A stretch of 64,000 nt of DNA from Hydrangea macrophylla (GCA_033977485.1 CM066988.1:51521649-51585648); one strand, 5' to 3'. Shown: positions 45,231 through 57,875, numbered from the stretch's first letter. Program-made: numbers and translations. Notes: generated by a model from the letters alone, not told the origin.

Positions 45231-47315
45231 TGTCACAGTCTGGTCCTACGATAGCAGAACCGGAGCCCGTGGCACACCACCGAGGCTAAACCAATTCATT
45301 TACGTTCCCAAAAAATTTAGTTTTAAGAACACACGCAGCAGAACAATACAAATCATTTTAAAAATCAGTAGTCCAGTCGACTGATACTGGTCCAGCAAAA
45401 ACTTTGAATTTAGAACATAATCCAGTCGACTGTTTTCTGGGTCCAGTCGACTGGGTCTTCAAATATTCTGTCAACTGGTACGGTCCGATTGACTAAAGTC
45501 TAGCCTGGGCAAAATACCTGAATTGAACACACGATCCATTCGACTGTGTCGGGGACCCAGTCGACTGATCCTCTATAAAAAGATGCAGTGTGTTACTGAA
45601 AAAGAGGCTCCAGTCGAATGTTTTCTCAACCAGGCGACTGGTTTATAGCAGCATCATACATTCTGCAGAATTTCTAAGTTTAAACGCTTTCTGAAATCAT
45701 TCGGGGATTAAACACACGCCAAACTTACTCCAAAGTAACCCTAACTATATTATAACATTACTAAAACATAATTACAACAAATTAGTGTCTATTACAACAT
45801 CACTAATCGGTTCTAAGATACTAAGTTAAACATAACTAAAAGTCATAAAGATTCTTATTACAACAAGTCTATTACAAAACGACGAGATCAACATATCGAG
45901 TCGCCTTCTAAGTGAACTCCCAACCCATGTGCTCACTTCTGCGATTCCTCGTCAGCATTAATACCGGCGATGGTTATTTGAATAACCACACATATATGAA
46001 TTTGTTTAAGATAATGCTTAGTGAATAAAATGACATATGCACATGAATGATAAACATGCTCGCATTCACATCTCTACATTTCATACTAGTCGCTGGAGAC
46101 TCACGTGCACATTCCATACTCCTAATTTGCGACTCCTCACCAATAAGTCCACGCGAAAGGGTAAGACCCTCGATTCTTTTCTTCAATCGTGTGACCTTAA
46201 TGCCTATATCGGCTCCACAAAATGGCTTAGTGACCACTTGCTCCTTCTGACCCAAATAAGCAACTTAACATGCTCAAATACATATCACCATGCTCTCGGT
46301 AATCAAAACATTTCACCGTGCAATTGGACCTACTAATCAATATAATCGCCCAATATGAACTACATAATAGATATCTCTAAACTAATACATACTTTTCATA
46401 TCAAACATGAATACATGTCAAGAAATCATTCCAATAACATAGTTGAATCACTCACCTCCGGATAACGCTCCTATAATTCAATCCAAATAAAACTCGTGCA
46501 CAAATAACGTGCATAAAACCTTCTAGTACAATTCCTATGGATCAAAAGTCCAAATATCAACTTTCATGAAAAATTACAGAAAAAAACTTTTTGGAAAACT
46601 TGGCCAAACAAGCCCTAATAGGTATCAAAACAAAGCCCTTACCTCGAGGAGTTCGAATACAAAATCTGGGACAGAAGGTCATCGTTTGGCGCCGCAAAGC
46701 TCTAAGCTCCTAAATTACCTTTTGGCCTCCTCTTGAAACTTAGGTTTTGGAAAATATCTCAAGTCATCTCTATCTATATATAGGCAAAACTCTCGAGAAT
46801 TACGTTTACCTCCCCACGAGTTTCCAAAATTCCTAATTAGTCTCTGGAACTTTCTACACAGCTAATTCATAGCTTCACGAGTGAAACTTCAAAATTATAA
46901 AAGTTTCTGACTAAGTTCTGTTTGGTTGCTAAAACGCGAATTTCTACATGATGTTTTCAAAGTTGCTAATTAACCTACCAAATTAATAGCGTGTTAATTT
47001 ATCCTCACCAGGATACTAAATCTAACAACAAAAATATATTCTAAACCAGAAATAATACAGATATTGAAATACACAGGTAAAAATTTATTTTTAGATAAAC
47101 ATTTAAAGTATTCCACAAGGACCGTCTTATACTCGGAGAGACGTCACAACCACAAAACGCCCATCAACACAGTCTCAGAGGGTTCTCTAACACAGACACC
47201 TAATCGACTCGTGAGTTAAAACTCACTCTAACAGGTGTCATAAGACCCAACACGTCACATTATCATGCATGACAATGTAATGAAATGCAATAATACATAT
47301 GAGGATGTTATAATA
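45231..47315 (-). repeat. 3' LTR of the Tekay-like element
   Basis: About 2,085 bp. On the plus strand it begins TGTCACAGTCTGG. The opposite end is near 47,315 next to the purine tract. A cluster of CCAGTCGACTGG-like palindromes lies at 45,370-45,650, and a minus-strand TATA-like CTATATATAG at 46,774-46,783. Confidence 0.8.
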
Positions 47316-47326
47316 CTCTCCCCCTT
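47316..47326 (-). other. Polypurine tract of the Tekay-like element
   Basis: Minus strand AAGGGGGAGAG directly precedes the 3' LTR. Confidence 0.75.
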
Positions 47327-47862
47327 AAAAGAAGTTTCTTCCCAAACTTATACCTCATGTCTCAAAAGGTACGGATACTGAGTACGCATCTCCTCTTCGA
47401 TTTTGCATGTCAATTCTTCTGTCATTTGGCTACGCCATAACACTTTCACTTTCGATATTACTTTATTTCATAAGACTTGGTCCTTCCGATCTATGGTTTC
47501 TACTGGATATGCCACATATGTCAAATCACTTTGAATCTCAGTCGATGTCGGAGTCATCACTTGATCTCTATCCTTTACTAAGTGTTTTCGTAGCAATGAT
47601 ACATGGAATACATTATGAACTTGAGCATACTCGCTCGACAAGTTCAAACGATACGCTACGGGTCCAACTCTCCCAATGATCTCAAAAGGTCCTACGTACC
47701 TCGGATTAAGTTTCCCGTATCATCTAAATCTAGTGATCCCCTTTGAAGGTGACACCTTCAAGTAAACCAAATCCCCGACGTCAAATTTCAACAGTCGTCT
47801 ACGCTTGTCGGCATAACTCTTATACCTACTCTGAGCTGTTAGTAACTGTTGTCGAATCACCT
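47327..47862 (-). pseudogene. Integrase C-terminus and chromodomain remnant
   Basis: Read on the minus strand, the frame holds [18 protein letters not shown] and [12 protein letters not shown], typical of the end of gypsy integrases. It is followed by a chromodomain-like stretch with [19 protein letters not shown] and EEEMR..YP. Such chromodomains are thought to steer insertion into chromatin. The usual Trp of the EE(A)TWE motif is replaced. A stop lies close to the purine tract. Confidence 0.75.
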
Positions 47863-48917
47863 TTATCTTGTCCGTTGTCTCTTGTACAATTTCGGCCCTT
47901 CAATCATTCTTTCTCCGACTTCCGTCGAACTGATCGGTGAACGACACACACAACCATACAAAGCTTCATAAGGAGCCATCCCAATAGTCGATTGAAAACT
48001 GTTGTTATACGCGAACTCAATTAATGGCAATTGATCTTCTAAATCACCCTGAAAATCAAGTACACATAACCGAAGCATGTCTTCCAAGATCTGGATTACT
48101 CTTTTCGATTGACCATCGGTCTGCGGATGAAAAGCGGTACTGAAATATCTTTTGGTTCAATTCTATAAGGCTAGAGTTGTAATTTGGTACCCATTGTTTC
48201 TTGCAAGGCTCTCCAAAACTTCGATGTAAAACTACCATCTCTATCCAAAATAATAGAAACTGGAATACCATGTAGTCTCACAATCTCGCGGATGTACAAC
48301 TTAGCTAACGTCATCGGCTTAGTTGTTCGAAGTGGTAGGAAGTGCGACGACTTCGTCAAACGGTCAACAATTACCCAAATGATAGCATTCGATCTCTTAG
48401 ATCTCGGAAACCCACTTACAAAGTCCATTGTAATGTGTTCCCATTTCCACTCAGCTATCAGTAACGGTTGTAACAATCCTAAAGGTACTTGGCATTCGGT
48501 CTTCACTTATTGACAACTCGTACAACGTGAAACGTAGCGTGCTATCTCTTTCTTCATTCCCAACCACCAATGAACATATCTCAAGTCTCTATACATCTTG
48601 GTGCTTCCCGGATGAATGGTATACTTTGTATTGTGTGCTTCCTCTAGGACGTTCCGTTTCAATTCTTTCTCGTTAGGTACACAAATTTTACCCTTCAATC
48701 TCAAAACATTGTTTTCAAAAGTAAATCCCAGTTGTTTGCCCATCGGAATCTCATCACAAATCTTATTTGAAGCCATATCTTGAAGTTGTTTCTCCGTGAT
48801 CTCGTGAATCAAGAGTGGTTGAGCCACAATCATAGACATCAAGCCACTTTCAATCCTCGGAATCACCTCAAGTTCCAAATTCTCTATATCTTGAATCAAT
48901 TCTTTTTGAGAAGTCAA
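47863..48917 (-). pseudogene. Integrase, broken into three frames
   Basis: Pieces 48,507-48,917, 48,171-48,506 and 47,863-48,087. The first has the zinc-binding HPGSTKMY..H..CTSC motif. The second has the catalytic core ([25 protein letters not shown]). The third has LPLIEFAYNNSFQSTIGMAP, the conserved end of the core. Stops and shifts separate them. Confidence 0.85.
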
Positions 48918-49420
48918 ATTTGATACGGTATTGGTTGGTGCCTTACGACTAAGAGCATTGCGACAACATTTGCCTTGCCCGGATGATACTGAATTGACAA
49001 ATCATAGTCCTTCATTAACTCTAACCATCTCCTTTGCCTCATGTTCAAATCTCGCTGGGTGAACAAGTATTTCAAACTCTTATGGTCTGTATAGATCTCA
49101 CATTTCTCTCCATATAGGTAATGACGCCAAATCTTCAATGCAAAAATCACAATGGTCAATTCTAAATCATGTGTCGAATAGTTCTTCTCGTGCGGTCTAA
49201 GCTGTCTCGATGCATATGCAATAACCTTATCACCTTGCATAAGAATGCAACCTAAACCTCTATATGAAGTATCACTGTAAATGATAAACCCCTCAGTTCC
49301 TGTCGGAACGGATAAGATTGGTGCCTTCATTAATCGACCTTTCAAGTCTTGAAAACTTTCTTCACATTCCGGACTCCATACAAAAGCAACATCTTTCCTC
49401 ATCAACTGAGTCATCGGCAT
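48914..49420 (-). pseudogene. RNase H domain
   Basis: [35 protein letters not shown] and [12 protein letters not shown] give the D-E-D catalytic set of gypsy RNase [13 protein letters not shown] stands where ADALS is usual, a sign of decay. Confidence 0.85.
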
Positions 49421-49450
49421 TGCAATACGCGAAAAGTCTTTTACAAACCT

Positions 49451-50401
49451 CTAATAATAACCAGTTAATCCTAGAAAACTTCGAATCTTTATCACATTCG
49501 TTGGTCTTAACCAATTGGTAATAGCTTCTATCTTCTGAGGGTCTACAGAAATTCCCTTCGCCGACACTATATGTCCAAGAAAAGTTATCTCTGTCAAACA
49601 AAATTCACACTTCTTCAATTTACCAAACAATCTCTTCTCACGCAATCGTTGTAAAGCTAATCGCAAATGATGCTTATGATCTTCAATGCTTCTGGAGTAA
49701 ATTAAGATATCATCAATGAACACAACGATAAACTCATCTAAGTAGTCCTTGAAAACACGATTTATCATGTCCATGAAAGCAGCTGGTGCGTTAGTTAGTC
49801 TAAATGGAATAACCAAAAATTCAAAGTGACCATATCTAGTCCTGAAAGCTGTCTTCTCAACATCTTCTTCTTTAACTTTCAATTGGTGGTAATCGGATCT
49901 CAAATCAATCTTCGAAAATACCTAGGCCCCTTGCAACTGATCAAACAAGTCATCTATTCGCGGTAACTGCTACTTGTTCTTCACGATCAACTTATTCAAC
50001 TATCGGTAGTGGATGCACATACGCATTGTCCCATCCTTCTTCTTTATAAATAAGACTGGAGCTCCCCATGGCGAAACACTTGGTCGGATTAAACCCTTCT
50101 CCAATAGTTCTTCTAATAGAATTTTTAATTCTTTCATTTCTACTGGTGCCATTCGGTACGGTGCCTTGGATACCGGTTGTGACCTTGGTAATACCTCTAT
50201 CGTGAACTCGAGCTCTCTCTTAATCAATACGTCGGGTAACTCATTAGGAAAAACATTTAAAAATTCTCGAACTACTGGAATGTCTTCTACTATTGGTCCA
50301 AGAACCCTCGTATCAATAATCGAACATAAGAAACCTGAACAACCTTTTTTCAACATCTTTTTTGCTTGAATCGTCGATATTAGGTATGGCGGTATAGTCA
50401 C
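49451..50401 (-). pseudogene. Reverse transcriptase, broken
   Basis: The upstream piece (50,000-50,401) has [20 protein letters not shown] and [10 protein letters not shown]. The downstream piece (49,451-49,903) has [10 protein letters not shown] and the active-site [11 protein letters not shown]. Between 49,903 and 50,000 the frame is interrupted by stops. Confidence 0.88.
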
Positions 50402-50458
50402 ACCTTTACCCTGAAAAGTAAACTATTCTTGTCTTGACGAATAGAAACTAACCCTTTT

Positions 50459-50725
50459 CTACTCACAATCGATCTTAGCTTGATTGACCGACAACCAATC
50501 CATACACAAGATAACATCAAAGTAGTTCACTATCAATGGAATCAAATCGACACTCAAGACCTTCTCGCCTATCTTGATCTCACACGACTTAAATACCAAA
50601 GAAGTTACTAACAGTTCACTACTGGGCAATGATACACACAAATCATATCCTAGCGGTTCAGACTTAATAGTTAAATGCTTAACAAAGTCACGTGATACAA
50701 ATGAATGCGTCGAACCAGAATCCAT
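50459..50725 (-). pseudogene. Retroviral-type aspartic protease remnant
   Basis: DSGSTHSFVSRDF near the start is the active-site motif, and ILCMDWLSVNQAKIDC near the end is the conserved C-terminal motif of gypsy proteases. Confidence 0.8.
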
Positions 50726-50905
50726 AAGTATGCTTGCAGGATACGAACAAATAGGAAGAATACCAGATACGACTGTATCATCTGTATTCCTCGGTCTGAG
50801 CTGGAAATATTATCCTTGTTGCTGCGCGACTCCTTTCTCTTTATCTGCTCTTGGTTCTGCCCTTGACCTGCTTGGCACACTCTATGCCCCAGTGCTCATT
50901 CCTGG

Positions 50906-52047
50906 TTATCTCTTACTCGGGCAGTTCTTCACTATATGTCCTGGTTGTCCACATTCAAAACATTTCCCCCTCATCTCTAGGTTGTAGCTCTTGGCGTTCG
51001 AGGTGGTGTTCAGTGTGGTCGAATTTGCATTCAAAGGACAATTTCTGGAGATATGCCCTAATTGCTTACATAGGTAACACGTGCTCAATTGATAGCAGGT
51101 TCCTCTGTGTCGTAGGTTACATGTCGGGCATAACGGTCTTGAGTCTCCCATGAACGTATTCCCTCCCTGACTACTCACATTCAATCCTGAACCTTGCATG
51201 AATGGTTTCTTCGCATTTCCTTGACTCTTGCCCCTATTGTCATTTTTCCTTTTCCCTTGTTGTCCTTATCGATAGCGATCGACACTTTTCTCGGCAATAC
51301 GGGCAGCTCCCTCAACTAAAGAGATGGTCGGGTGTTGCAACATATCCACACGACCACAGATATTCTCCCTAAGCCCTTCCTTAAACTTACGAGCCTTATC
51401 CTTATTAGTTGGAACCGTAGTTTTTCCAAAAGGCAACAACGCATTGTAAAGAGAAACATACTCACCCACGGTCATATCTCCCTAAACCAAATTCGCAAAC
51501 TCTTGACGTTTTTGAGTATAAGCTGATTGCGGAAAGAACCGTCTATTGAATTCCTCTTTAAATGCTTCCCACGTGTCAGTTTCCCTTGTTCAAGCACGTT
51601 GTTCCACCAATCTAATGCTTCTCCCATTAACTTATCGGATGCACAAATAATTTTCTATTCATCGGTATATATCACTTGATGGAAATTTCTTTCCGTATCC
51701 ATCACCCAGTGGTCGGCTAAGTCTATGTCGGTTTGTCCGTAATACAAAGTCGGATTCCTTTTGTGGAACTGTTCTGTGATGGTGTGTTGAGGTCTTGGTA
51801 CCGGTGGTGCATTGATGTAGCGAATTTCAATCGCTGGAGCCTGAACATTCATCTGCTCTCTTTCACTTACAGCTTGTATAAAGTTTCCCACCATCTCCAT
51901 TAATTGGTCCATCCGCGAATGTGATGACAATTCTCTTACCAGATTACCCATAACGTTTGAATTATTCACCATCTCCATTAATTGGTCCATCCGCGAATGC
52001 GGTGACAATTCTCTTACCAGATTACCCATAATGTTTGAATTATTCAC
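50906..52047 (-). pseudogene. Gag of the Tekay-like element, broken
   Basis: N-terminal piece 51,655-52,047 (FHKRNPTLYYGQTDIDLADH), a middle piece 51,266-51,475, and the C-terminal piece 50,906-51,199 with two zinc knuckles (CYLCKQLGHISRNC and CFECGQPGHIVKNC). A 78-bp in-frame tandem duplication at 51,890-52,045 repeats MDQLMEMV..GNLVRELS. Frames are interrupted between the pieces. Confidence 0.82.
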
Positions 52048-52239
52048 CTTGTTGAGTACAATGCATACTGACTATGCATGCTATGTCATAACATATAAAT
52101 GTGCACAGTTCATCATAACCAACAGATGCTAACACATGAAGCATTTCTATAATGATAGCAATATTATTGTCACAATTATACACTCCACTCTACGTCACTC
52201 AACATCTAACATCACTCGTTCCCAAGGCTCTAAACTTAA

Positions 52240-52251
52240 GCTCTGATACCA
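52240..52251 (-). other. Primer binding site for initiator tRNA-Met
   Basis: Minus-strand TGGTATCAGAGC, five bases after the 5' LTR end. It is the classic plant retrotransposon site. Confidence 0.9.
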
Positions 52252-52256
52252 CTAAA

Positions 52257-53956
52257 TGTCACAGCCCGGCTCCACAATACCAAAACTGGAGCCCGTGGCA
52301 TGCCACCGAGGCTAAACCAATTCATTAATGTACCCAAAAAAATTATTTTTAAGAACACACGTAGAGGAACAAAATAAATCATTTTAAAAATCAGCAGTCC
52401 AGTTCACTGCACTTCGTTCCCAGTCGACTGCACTTCGTTCCTAGTCGACTGATACTGGTCCAGCAAAAACATTGAATTTAGAACATAATCCAGTCGACTG
52501 TTTTCTAGGTCCAGTCGACTGGGGCTTCAAATATTCTGTCAACTGGTACGGTCCAATTGACTGAAGTCCAGCCTGGGCAAAATACTTGAATTAAACACAC
52601 GATCCAGTCGAATGTGTCGGGGACCCAGTCGACTGATCTTCTATAAAAAGATGCAGTGTGTTACTGAAAAAGAGGCTCCAGTCGACTGTTTTCTCAACCA
52701 GGCGACTGGTTTATGGCAGCATCACACATTCTGCAGAATTTCTAAGTTTAAACGCTTTTTGAAATTGTTCAGGGATTAAACACACACCAAACTTACTCCA
52801 AAATAACCCTAACTATATTATAACATTACTCATAATTACAACAAATTAGTGTCTATTACAACATCACTAATCGGTTCTAAGATACTAAGTTAAACATAAC
52901 TAAAAGTTATAAAGATTCTTATTACAACAAGTCTATTACAAAACGATGAGATCAACATATCGAGTCGCCTTCTAAGTGAACTACCAACCCACGTGCTCAC
53001 TTCTGGGATTCCTCGCCGGCATTAATACCTGCGATGGTTATTTGAATAACCACACATATATCGATTTGTTTAAGCTAATGCCTAGTGAATAAAACAACAT
53101 ATGCATATGAATGATAAACATACTCGCATTCACATCTCTACATTTCATACTAGTCACCGGATACTCATGTGTACATTCCATACTCCTAATCCGCGACTCC
53201 TCACCAATAAGTCCATGTGCATGAAAGGGTAAGATTCGCGATTCTTTTCTTCAATTGTGCGACCTTAATGCTTATATCGGCTCCACAAAATGGCTTAGTA
53301 ACCACGTGCTCCTTCTGACCCAAATAAGCAACTCAACATGCTCAAATACATATCACCATGCTCTCGGTAATCAAAACATTTCACTGTGCAATTGGGCCTA
53401 CTTATCAATATAATCGACCAATATGAACTACATAATATATGTCTCTAAACTAATACATGCTTTTCATATCAAACATGAATACATGTCAAGAAATCATTCC
53501 AATAACATAGTTGAATCACTCACTTTCGGATAACGCTCCTATAATTCAATCCAAAGAAAACTCGTGCACAAAAAATGTGTAGAAAACCTTCTTGTACAAT
53601 TCCTATGGATCAAAAGTCCAAATATCAACTTTTATGAAAAATTATAGAAAATAACTTTTCAAAAAATTTGGCCAAACAAGGCCTAATAGGTATCAAAACA
53701 AAGCCCTTACCTCGAGGAGTTTGAATACGAAATCTAGGAGAAAATAGATGGATAGAAGGTCGTCGTTTGGCGCCGCATAGCTCTAAGCTCCTAAATCACC
53801 TTTTGACCTCCTCTTGAAACTTAGGTTAGAAGCTTTGGAAAATATCTCAAGTCATCTCTATCTATATGTAGGCAAAACTCTGGAGAATTACGTTTACCTC
53901 CCCACGAGTTTTCAAAATTCCTAATTAGTCTCTGGAACTTTCTACACAGCTAATTC
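52257..53956 (-). repeat. 5' LTR of the Tekay-like element, outer end missing
   Basis: Matches 45,231-46,868 with many substitutions. A local expansion of CACTTCGTTCC(C/T)AGTCGACTG lies near 52,400-52,455. Homology stops at TAATTC (53,956). The TATA-like site reads CTATATGTAG here (53,862-53,871). Confidence 0.82.
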
Positions 53957-54338
53957 GTATGGGGTCCCGGCCACGCTCATCGTTCCCAAACCGCTCAACC
54001 TCTTGGGGAGACGTCGATGCAGTATGGGCCAGCCATCTGGTACGCTGGGGTACCCGACCACGCTCGTCGTTCCCGAGTTGCACCTCGGCCTGCAGGGGCT
54101 TATTTTGTCGGGCTAACAGAGCCTCGATTTGTCACTGGGTCTGGTGCTGACCATCCAGAAGTTGCTCTAGGGCTATAGTGACTTGCTTATAAGACATAGA
54201 GAGCACTGACTGGCTGGTCGGAGGATCCACCTGGTCCGACGGCTAAGCAATCTTCTTGTTTTTCTTTGGAGGCATGACGATCAGTCATGAGATTTGTTGA
54301 TGGAGAAATCTGTGAATTTCCCACAGACGACACCAAAC
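53957..54338 (-). pseudogene. Gag N-terminus of a TAT/Retand-like element, truncated
   Basis: Minus-strand frame starting MPPKKNKKIA at about 54,276, with an early stop, then Gln-rich sequence (IALEQLLDGQHQ) and GNDERGR repeated twice. It directly follows the primer region (TTTGGTGTCGTCTGTGGGAA, about 54,318-54,338) used by this lineage. It is cut off at the junction with the Tekay-like LTR. Confidence 0.65.
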
Positions 54339-54976
54339 TGATGATGCCAAAATTTGGTTAGAAAAAGTAAAAATTTGATAAGTGAGATTTGAGTGTGGTT
54401 CAGCCCCGTTAATTAGGAGACCTACATCCACGTGTGTGTCAGAGCACTTGGACTAACAAATCACCGGCAGCCTTTGGTGGACCAACAAGGAATGCGGTGG
54501 GAAGGCGGTACTACCAGAGATCGGCCGAGTATATTCGTATATGTGTTGTGTATTGCTATTCTATAGAATAAGAATTCGATCCCCCTTAAAAAGGGTGAGT
54601 GGTCTCTTTTATAGATACAAGAGGCCACTCGTACAAGGTAAGTGGCCCGATAAGGACAGTTTAATCAAATAAGGAGTGATTTACACAAATCATGGGAGTT
54701 CCTTTATTGAGTTAGGAAGCTATCTAAGCTTTCCATTAGTCTTCTATTTGAGGTAGGAAACTGCTTGGAACCTCTTGGAGGGCGTCGTGGGACCTGCCCA
54801 GGTTGCGTTTATCATGGGGTGACCCCGCATCGTGCATCCGACTTGTTAGTAGGTCCGGGGTGGTCCTAGATGGACAGCTCGGGATAGTAACGTGGTAAGC
54901 GTCATTACCGAATACCTCGACAATCCTTGCTGAGGTGGCGGAGGCTGACTTTGACTGAATATGTTTGTACGTATCA
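54339..54976 (-). repeat. LTR of the TAT/Retand-like fragment
   Basis: About 635 bp, reading TGATACGTAC on the minus strand to about GGCATCATCA. It has a minus-strand TATA-like TATAAAAGAGACC near 54,605-54,615. It interrupts the LINE exactly after its conserved YLGLPS motif. Confidence 0.7.
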
Positions 54977-56795
54977 GATGGTAAACCCAGATACCTTTCA
55001 TGGACCCCGAGGGAATCCACACCCAAGATGGCCTTAATATTGGAGGCCACATCATCTGGGGTGTTGGTGCTAAGAAAAACACTGGATCTATTAACATTAA
55101 CTTTTTATCTAGAAATCTCCTCGTATCGATGGAGCATGCCCATTAATCGATGGCATTCATCCTCTCTAGCATGACAAAAGAGAAGACTATCATCTACGAA
55201 AAATAAGTGAGAAATACACGAGCCACTCCTCGGCACCTTGACACCTCCAATGTTTCCCCTAGAGCATTCAAGGTTTAACAAACAAGAAAGAACATCAGCA
55301 CATAGGATGAAAAGGTAAGGAGAGATCGGGTCACCTTGCCTTATACCTCGAGTGAGCTAAACTCTATTAGTGATATCTCCATTAACTGAAATAGAATAAG
55401 AGACCGATCTAACACATGCCATAATAAGATCCACCCATCGCCTACAGAAGCCCAGTCGAATCAAAGTCCCTTTAGTAAATGACCACTCAAGATGGTCGTA
55501 AGCTTTACTCATTTCGAACTTAAAAGCCATCTGACAGTTCGTTCCCTTGGATTTAGATTCAAGTAAATGCATCACCTCAAAAGCAACAAGCATATTGTCA
55601 GAGATTAATCTTCCTGAAACAAAAGCACTCCGATTTTGGAAAACAATTCCAGGGAGAATGTACCTTCGAGATAATCTTGTAATTACAGAGAGAGATCGGT
55701 TTGAAGTCACTAACCCGCCGGAGATTCTTAATTTTGGGAATGAGGATAATATGGGTAAGATGTATATCATCCAGAAGAGAGCCATGAGAGAAGAAAGAAT
55801 CCACACACTTATACACATCATGGCCAACAGTATGCCAAAACCACTGGTAGAAATGGCACACATACCATCTGGTCCAAGAGCTTTCGTGGGTCCTATTTGG
55901 AAAAGAGCTTTCCTCACCTCCTCCATAGAAATCGAAAGAACCAAACTAGCATTATTCTAATCGGTAACACAGGGCTCCACAGAGACAAGAATATCTTCCA
56001 TCCCAGAAGGGTGAAAGGACGTGAAAATAGTTTCAAAATACCCTATAGTAGCTGATTTCATTTATTCTTGTGAGGTCCCCTAAGACTCATGCATGTCCAC
56101 TAAACCTTTGATAAGATTTCTCTATTGGCACTGGAAAGCTTTCTTGTCGAAATATGAGGTGTTTCGATCCCCTTCCATCATCCAGGACTGCCTTGATTGT
56201 TGTTTCCATAAAGTTTCTTCCTGTTCAAGAAGCTTGTTTATCTATAGAGAAATAGCTTTCTCGGCATCCAATTCTTTTAAACCAGCTGGGTTCCCTTTAG
56301 GTCTAGTTAAAGCATCCCTTTTAACTTTCAATTGCTTACGAACATTTCCGATAGTAGTACAATTCTACAACTCAAGCTCAGCACCACAAGTCTTAATCTT
56401 CTCCAAAATTACCAGTAACCCAAGAGAATTAGACACAACATCTTCACATTGTCCATGAGTCACACTTTCCATGAGTCAACCACGTAGCTTCAAAATGAAA
56501 ACGACGATGACGTCGAAAGCTTCTATGGTTACTACCATGAAAACAAATGATAATGGGGATGTGATCCAAAACAAGAGCAACGAGGTGGTACACAATTGTA
56601 AACGAAAAACGATCAGACCATTGACTAGAAGCCACGTAAGACGTTCTTGAATAAAATTCCCAAGCCGCCGATCATTTTGCCAAGTGAATACATTACCTCA
56701 AAACTGCAAGTCATAAAGTTCACAGGAATCAAGAGCCTCTCGAAACATATTCTGGAGCCGCATGTCCACCACATTACCCCCTTTCTTCTCCTAAG
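54977..56795 (-). pseudogene. Degenerate plant LINE (L1-type), partial endonuclease and RT
   Basis: Minus strand, reading from the right. An endonuclease end (ASSQWSDRF, VALVLDHIPI) is followed by the linker with KQQSRQSWMMEGDRNTSYF, then RT: GPTKALGPDGM, MSKAYDHLEWSF, GFCRRWVDLIMACVRSVSYS, GDPISPYLFILCADVLS, FVDDSLLFCHARE and LGVHERYLGLPS. Several stops and shifts. The 5' part is missing, and the 3' part is lost where the TAT-like LTR begins. Confidence 0.85.
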
Positions 56796-57239
56796 AAAAG
56801 AGTAATTTTGGAGATGAATGGCGTTAGTAAAGAATAATTTTCTTAATTTTAATTAAGATAGTAATTGTATAGAGTAAAGTAAATAGGTGTAGATAGAATA
56901 TGAATACCACTATTACTTTGGCTATAGTGGTACCCTAGAATTTCCCTTTACAAAATTACTATAGTTCCCTTTTTTTTTTTTTTTTTTTTTATTGATTTGA
57001 CATGGCCTTTTTTGTCCCTCCATATTTCTGTATGGTTCATAGTCTAAAAGAGGAAGGTCTACCTATCTTCTTTTAGAGTGCTCATCGATTCGTGTCACAA
57101 TTGCTCCATTAAGACTATGCGCATTCAACGGCCATCGGTATTTTTCATGTACCAAATGTATTTTATTGTCAAACTCCTCCCTCAATAAGTATTGTATAAA
57201 ATTATAACTTATTTTTATGATTATATTATTAATTTAAAT
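56796..57239. other. Spacer between the LINE and GTE copy B
   Basis: AT-rich with a T run near 56,970. No gene, repeat boundary or RNA recognised. Confidence 0.4.
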
Positions 57240-57599
57240 TTAAACAAACTGAGTTTTTTGTTAGTGCCACTGGCACCGACAATTTGTAGAAAGCTATTAA
57301 AGAATTAACTAAACTGAGAAAAGTTCTAAAAGTTAATGGAGGCAATGCACAGAATAAGATAACAGAATTTGGTCTGCAGGAGCCGATTAAGATATAGTAA
57401 GAGGAGCACACCATCATCCAAAGCAATCACAATACTTCTACCACAATTTGTGGAATCAGTCAGCCTTATAAATTCAGAATTGTATACAACTGATTATAAT
57501 TTCATTGACAAAAATATATGTACAAGTTGATCACACAGCTAAGATAACCACAGAAACTACTTTTACTAACCTTTGATCCTTATTTCTCTATTTACATAC

Positions 57600-57602
<3 letters not shown>

Positions 57603-57669
<67 letters not shown>
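57603..57669. repeat. (GA)n microsatellite
   Basis: A long, nearly pure GA run downstream of copy B on the plus strand, at the place where copy A has (TG)n. Confidence 0.9.
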
Positions 57670-57672
<3 letters not shown>

Positions 57673-57743
57673 CCGAGAGAGCCCCCTTGATCCTATATAA
57701 TACATACTCCCCAACAATATCCCGAACAAAAATTCCTCAACCC

Positions 57744-57875
57744 TAAGGTTTTGCTTGGCTTGCAGATTCACCGAAGAAAAAGGAAAACAAAGGAAACCAA
57801 ACATAGGAAAACCTTTTCAGTAGAATTTTCCTTTCTTTTCTGTATCACTAAATCCATAAACCGAGCAGAGCCTAA
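57744..57875. mobile_element. Tourist-like MITE in the 3' region of GTE copy B
   Basis: TAA duplications flank 57,747-57,872, the counterpart of the MITE at 41,258-41,380. Ends GGTTTTGCTTGG and CCGAGCAGAGCC are more diverged. Confidence 0.65.

Larger units (their letters stand above)
45231..53956 (-). mobile_element. Degenerate Tekay/Del-type chromovirus (Ty3/gypsy)
   Basis: Minus-strand element. 3' LTR at 45,231-47,315, purine tract 47,316-47,326, chromodomain, integrase, RNase H, RT, protease and gag read leftward from 52,050. The primer site is at 52,240-52,251 and the 5' LTR at 52,257-53,956. The domain order, the initiator-Met primer site and the chromodomain after integrase place it among chromoviruses, most like Tekay/Del. 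All frames are broken. The outer end of the 5' LTR (about 445 bp, U3 start) is missing and fused to another element, so no target duplication can be tested. Confidence 0.88.

Noticed and set aside
57592..57804. Ser/Leu-repeat open frame
   Set aside because: It is the translation of the (GA)n microsatellite.
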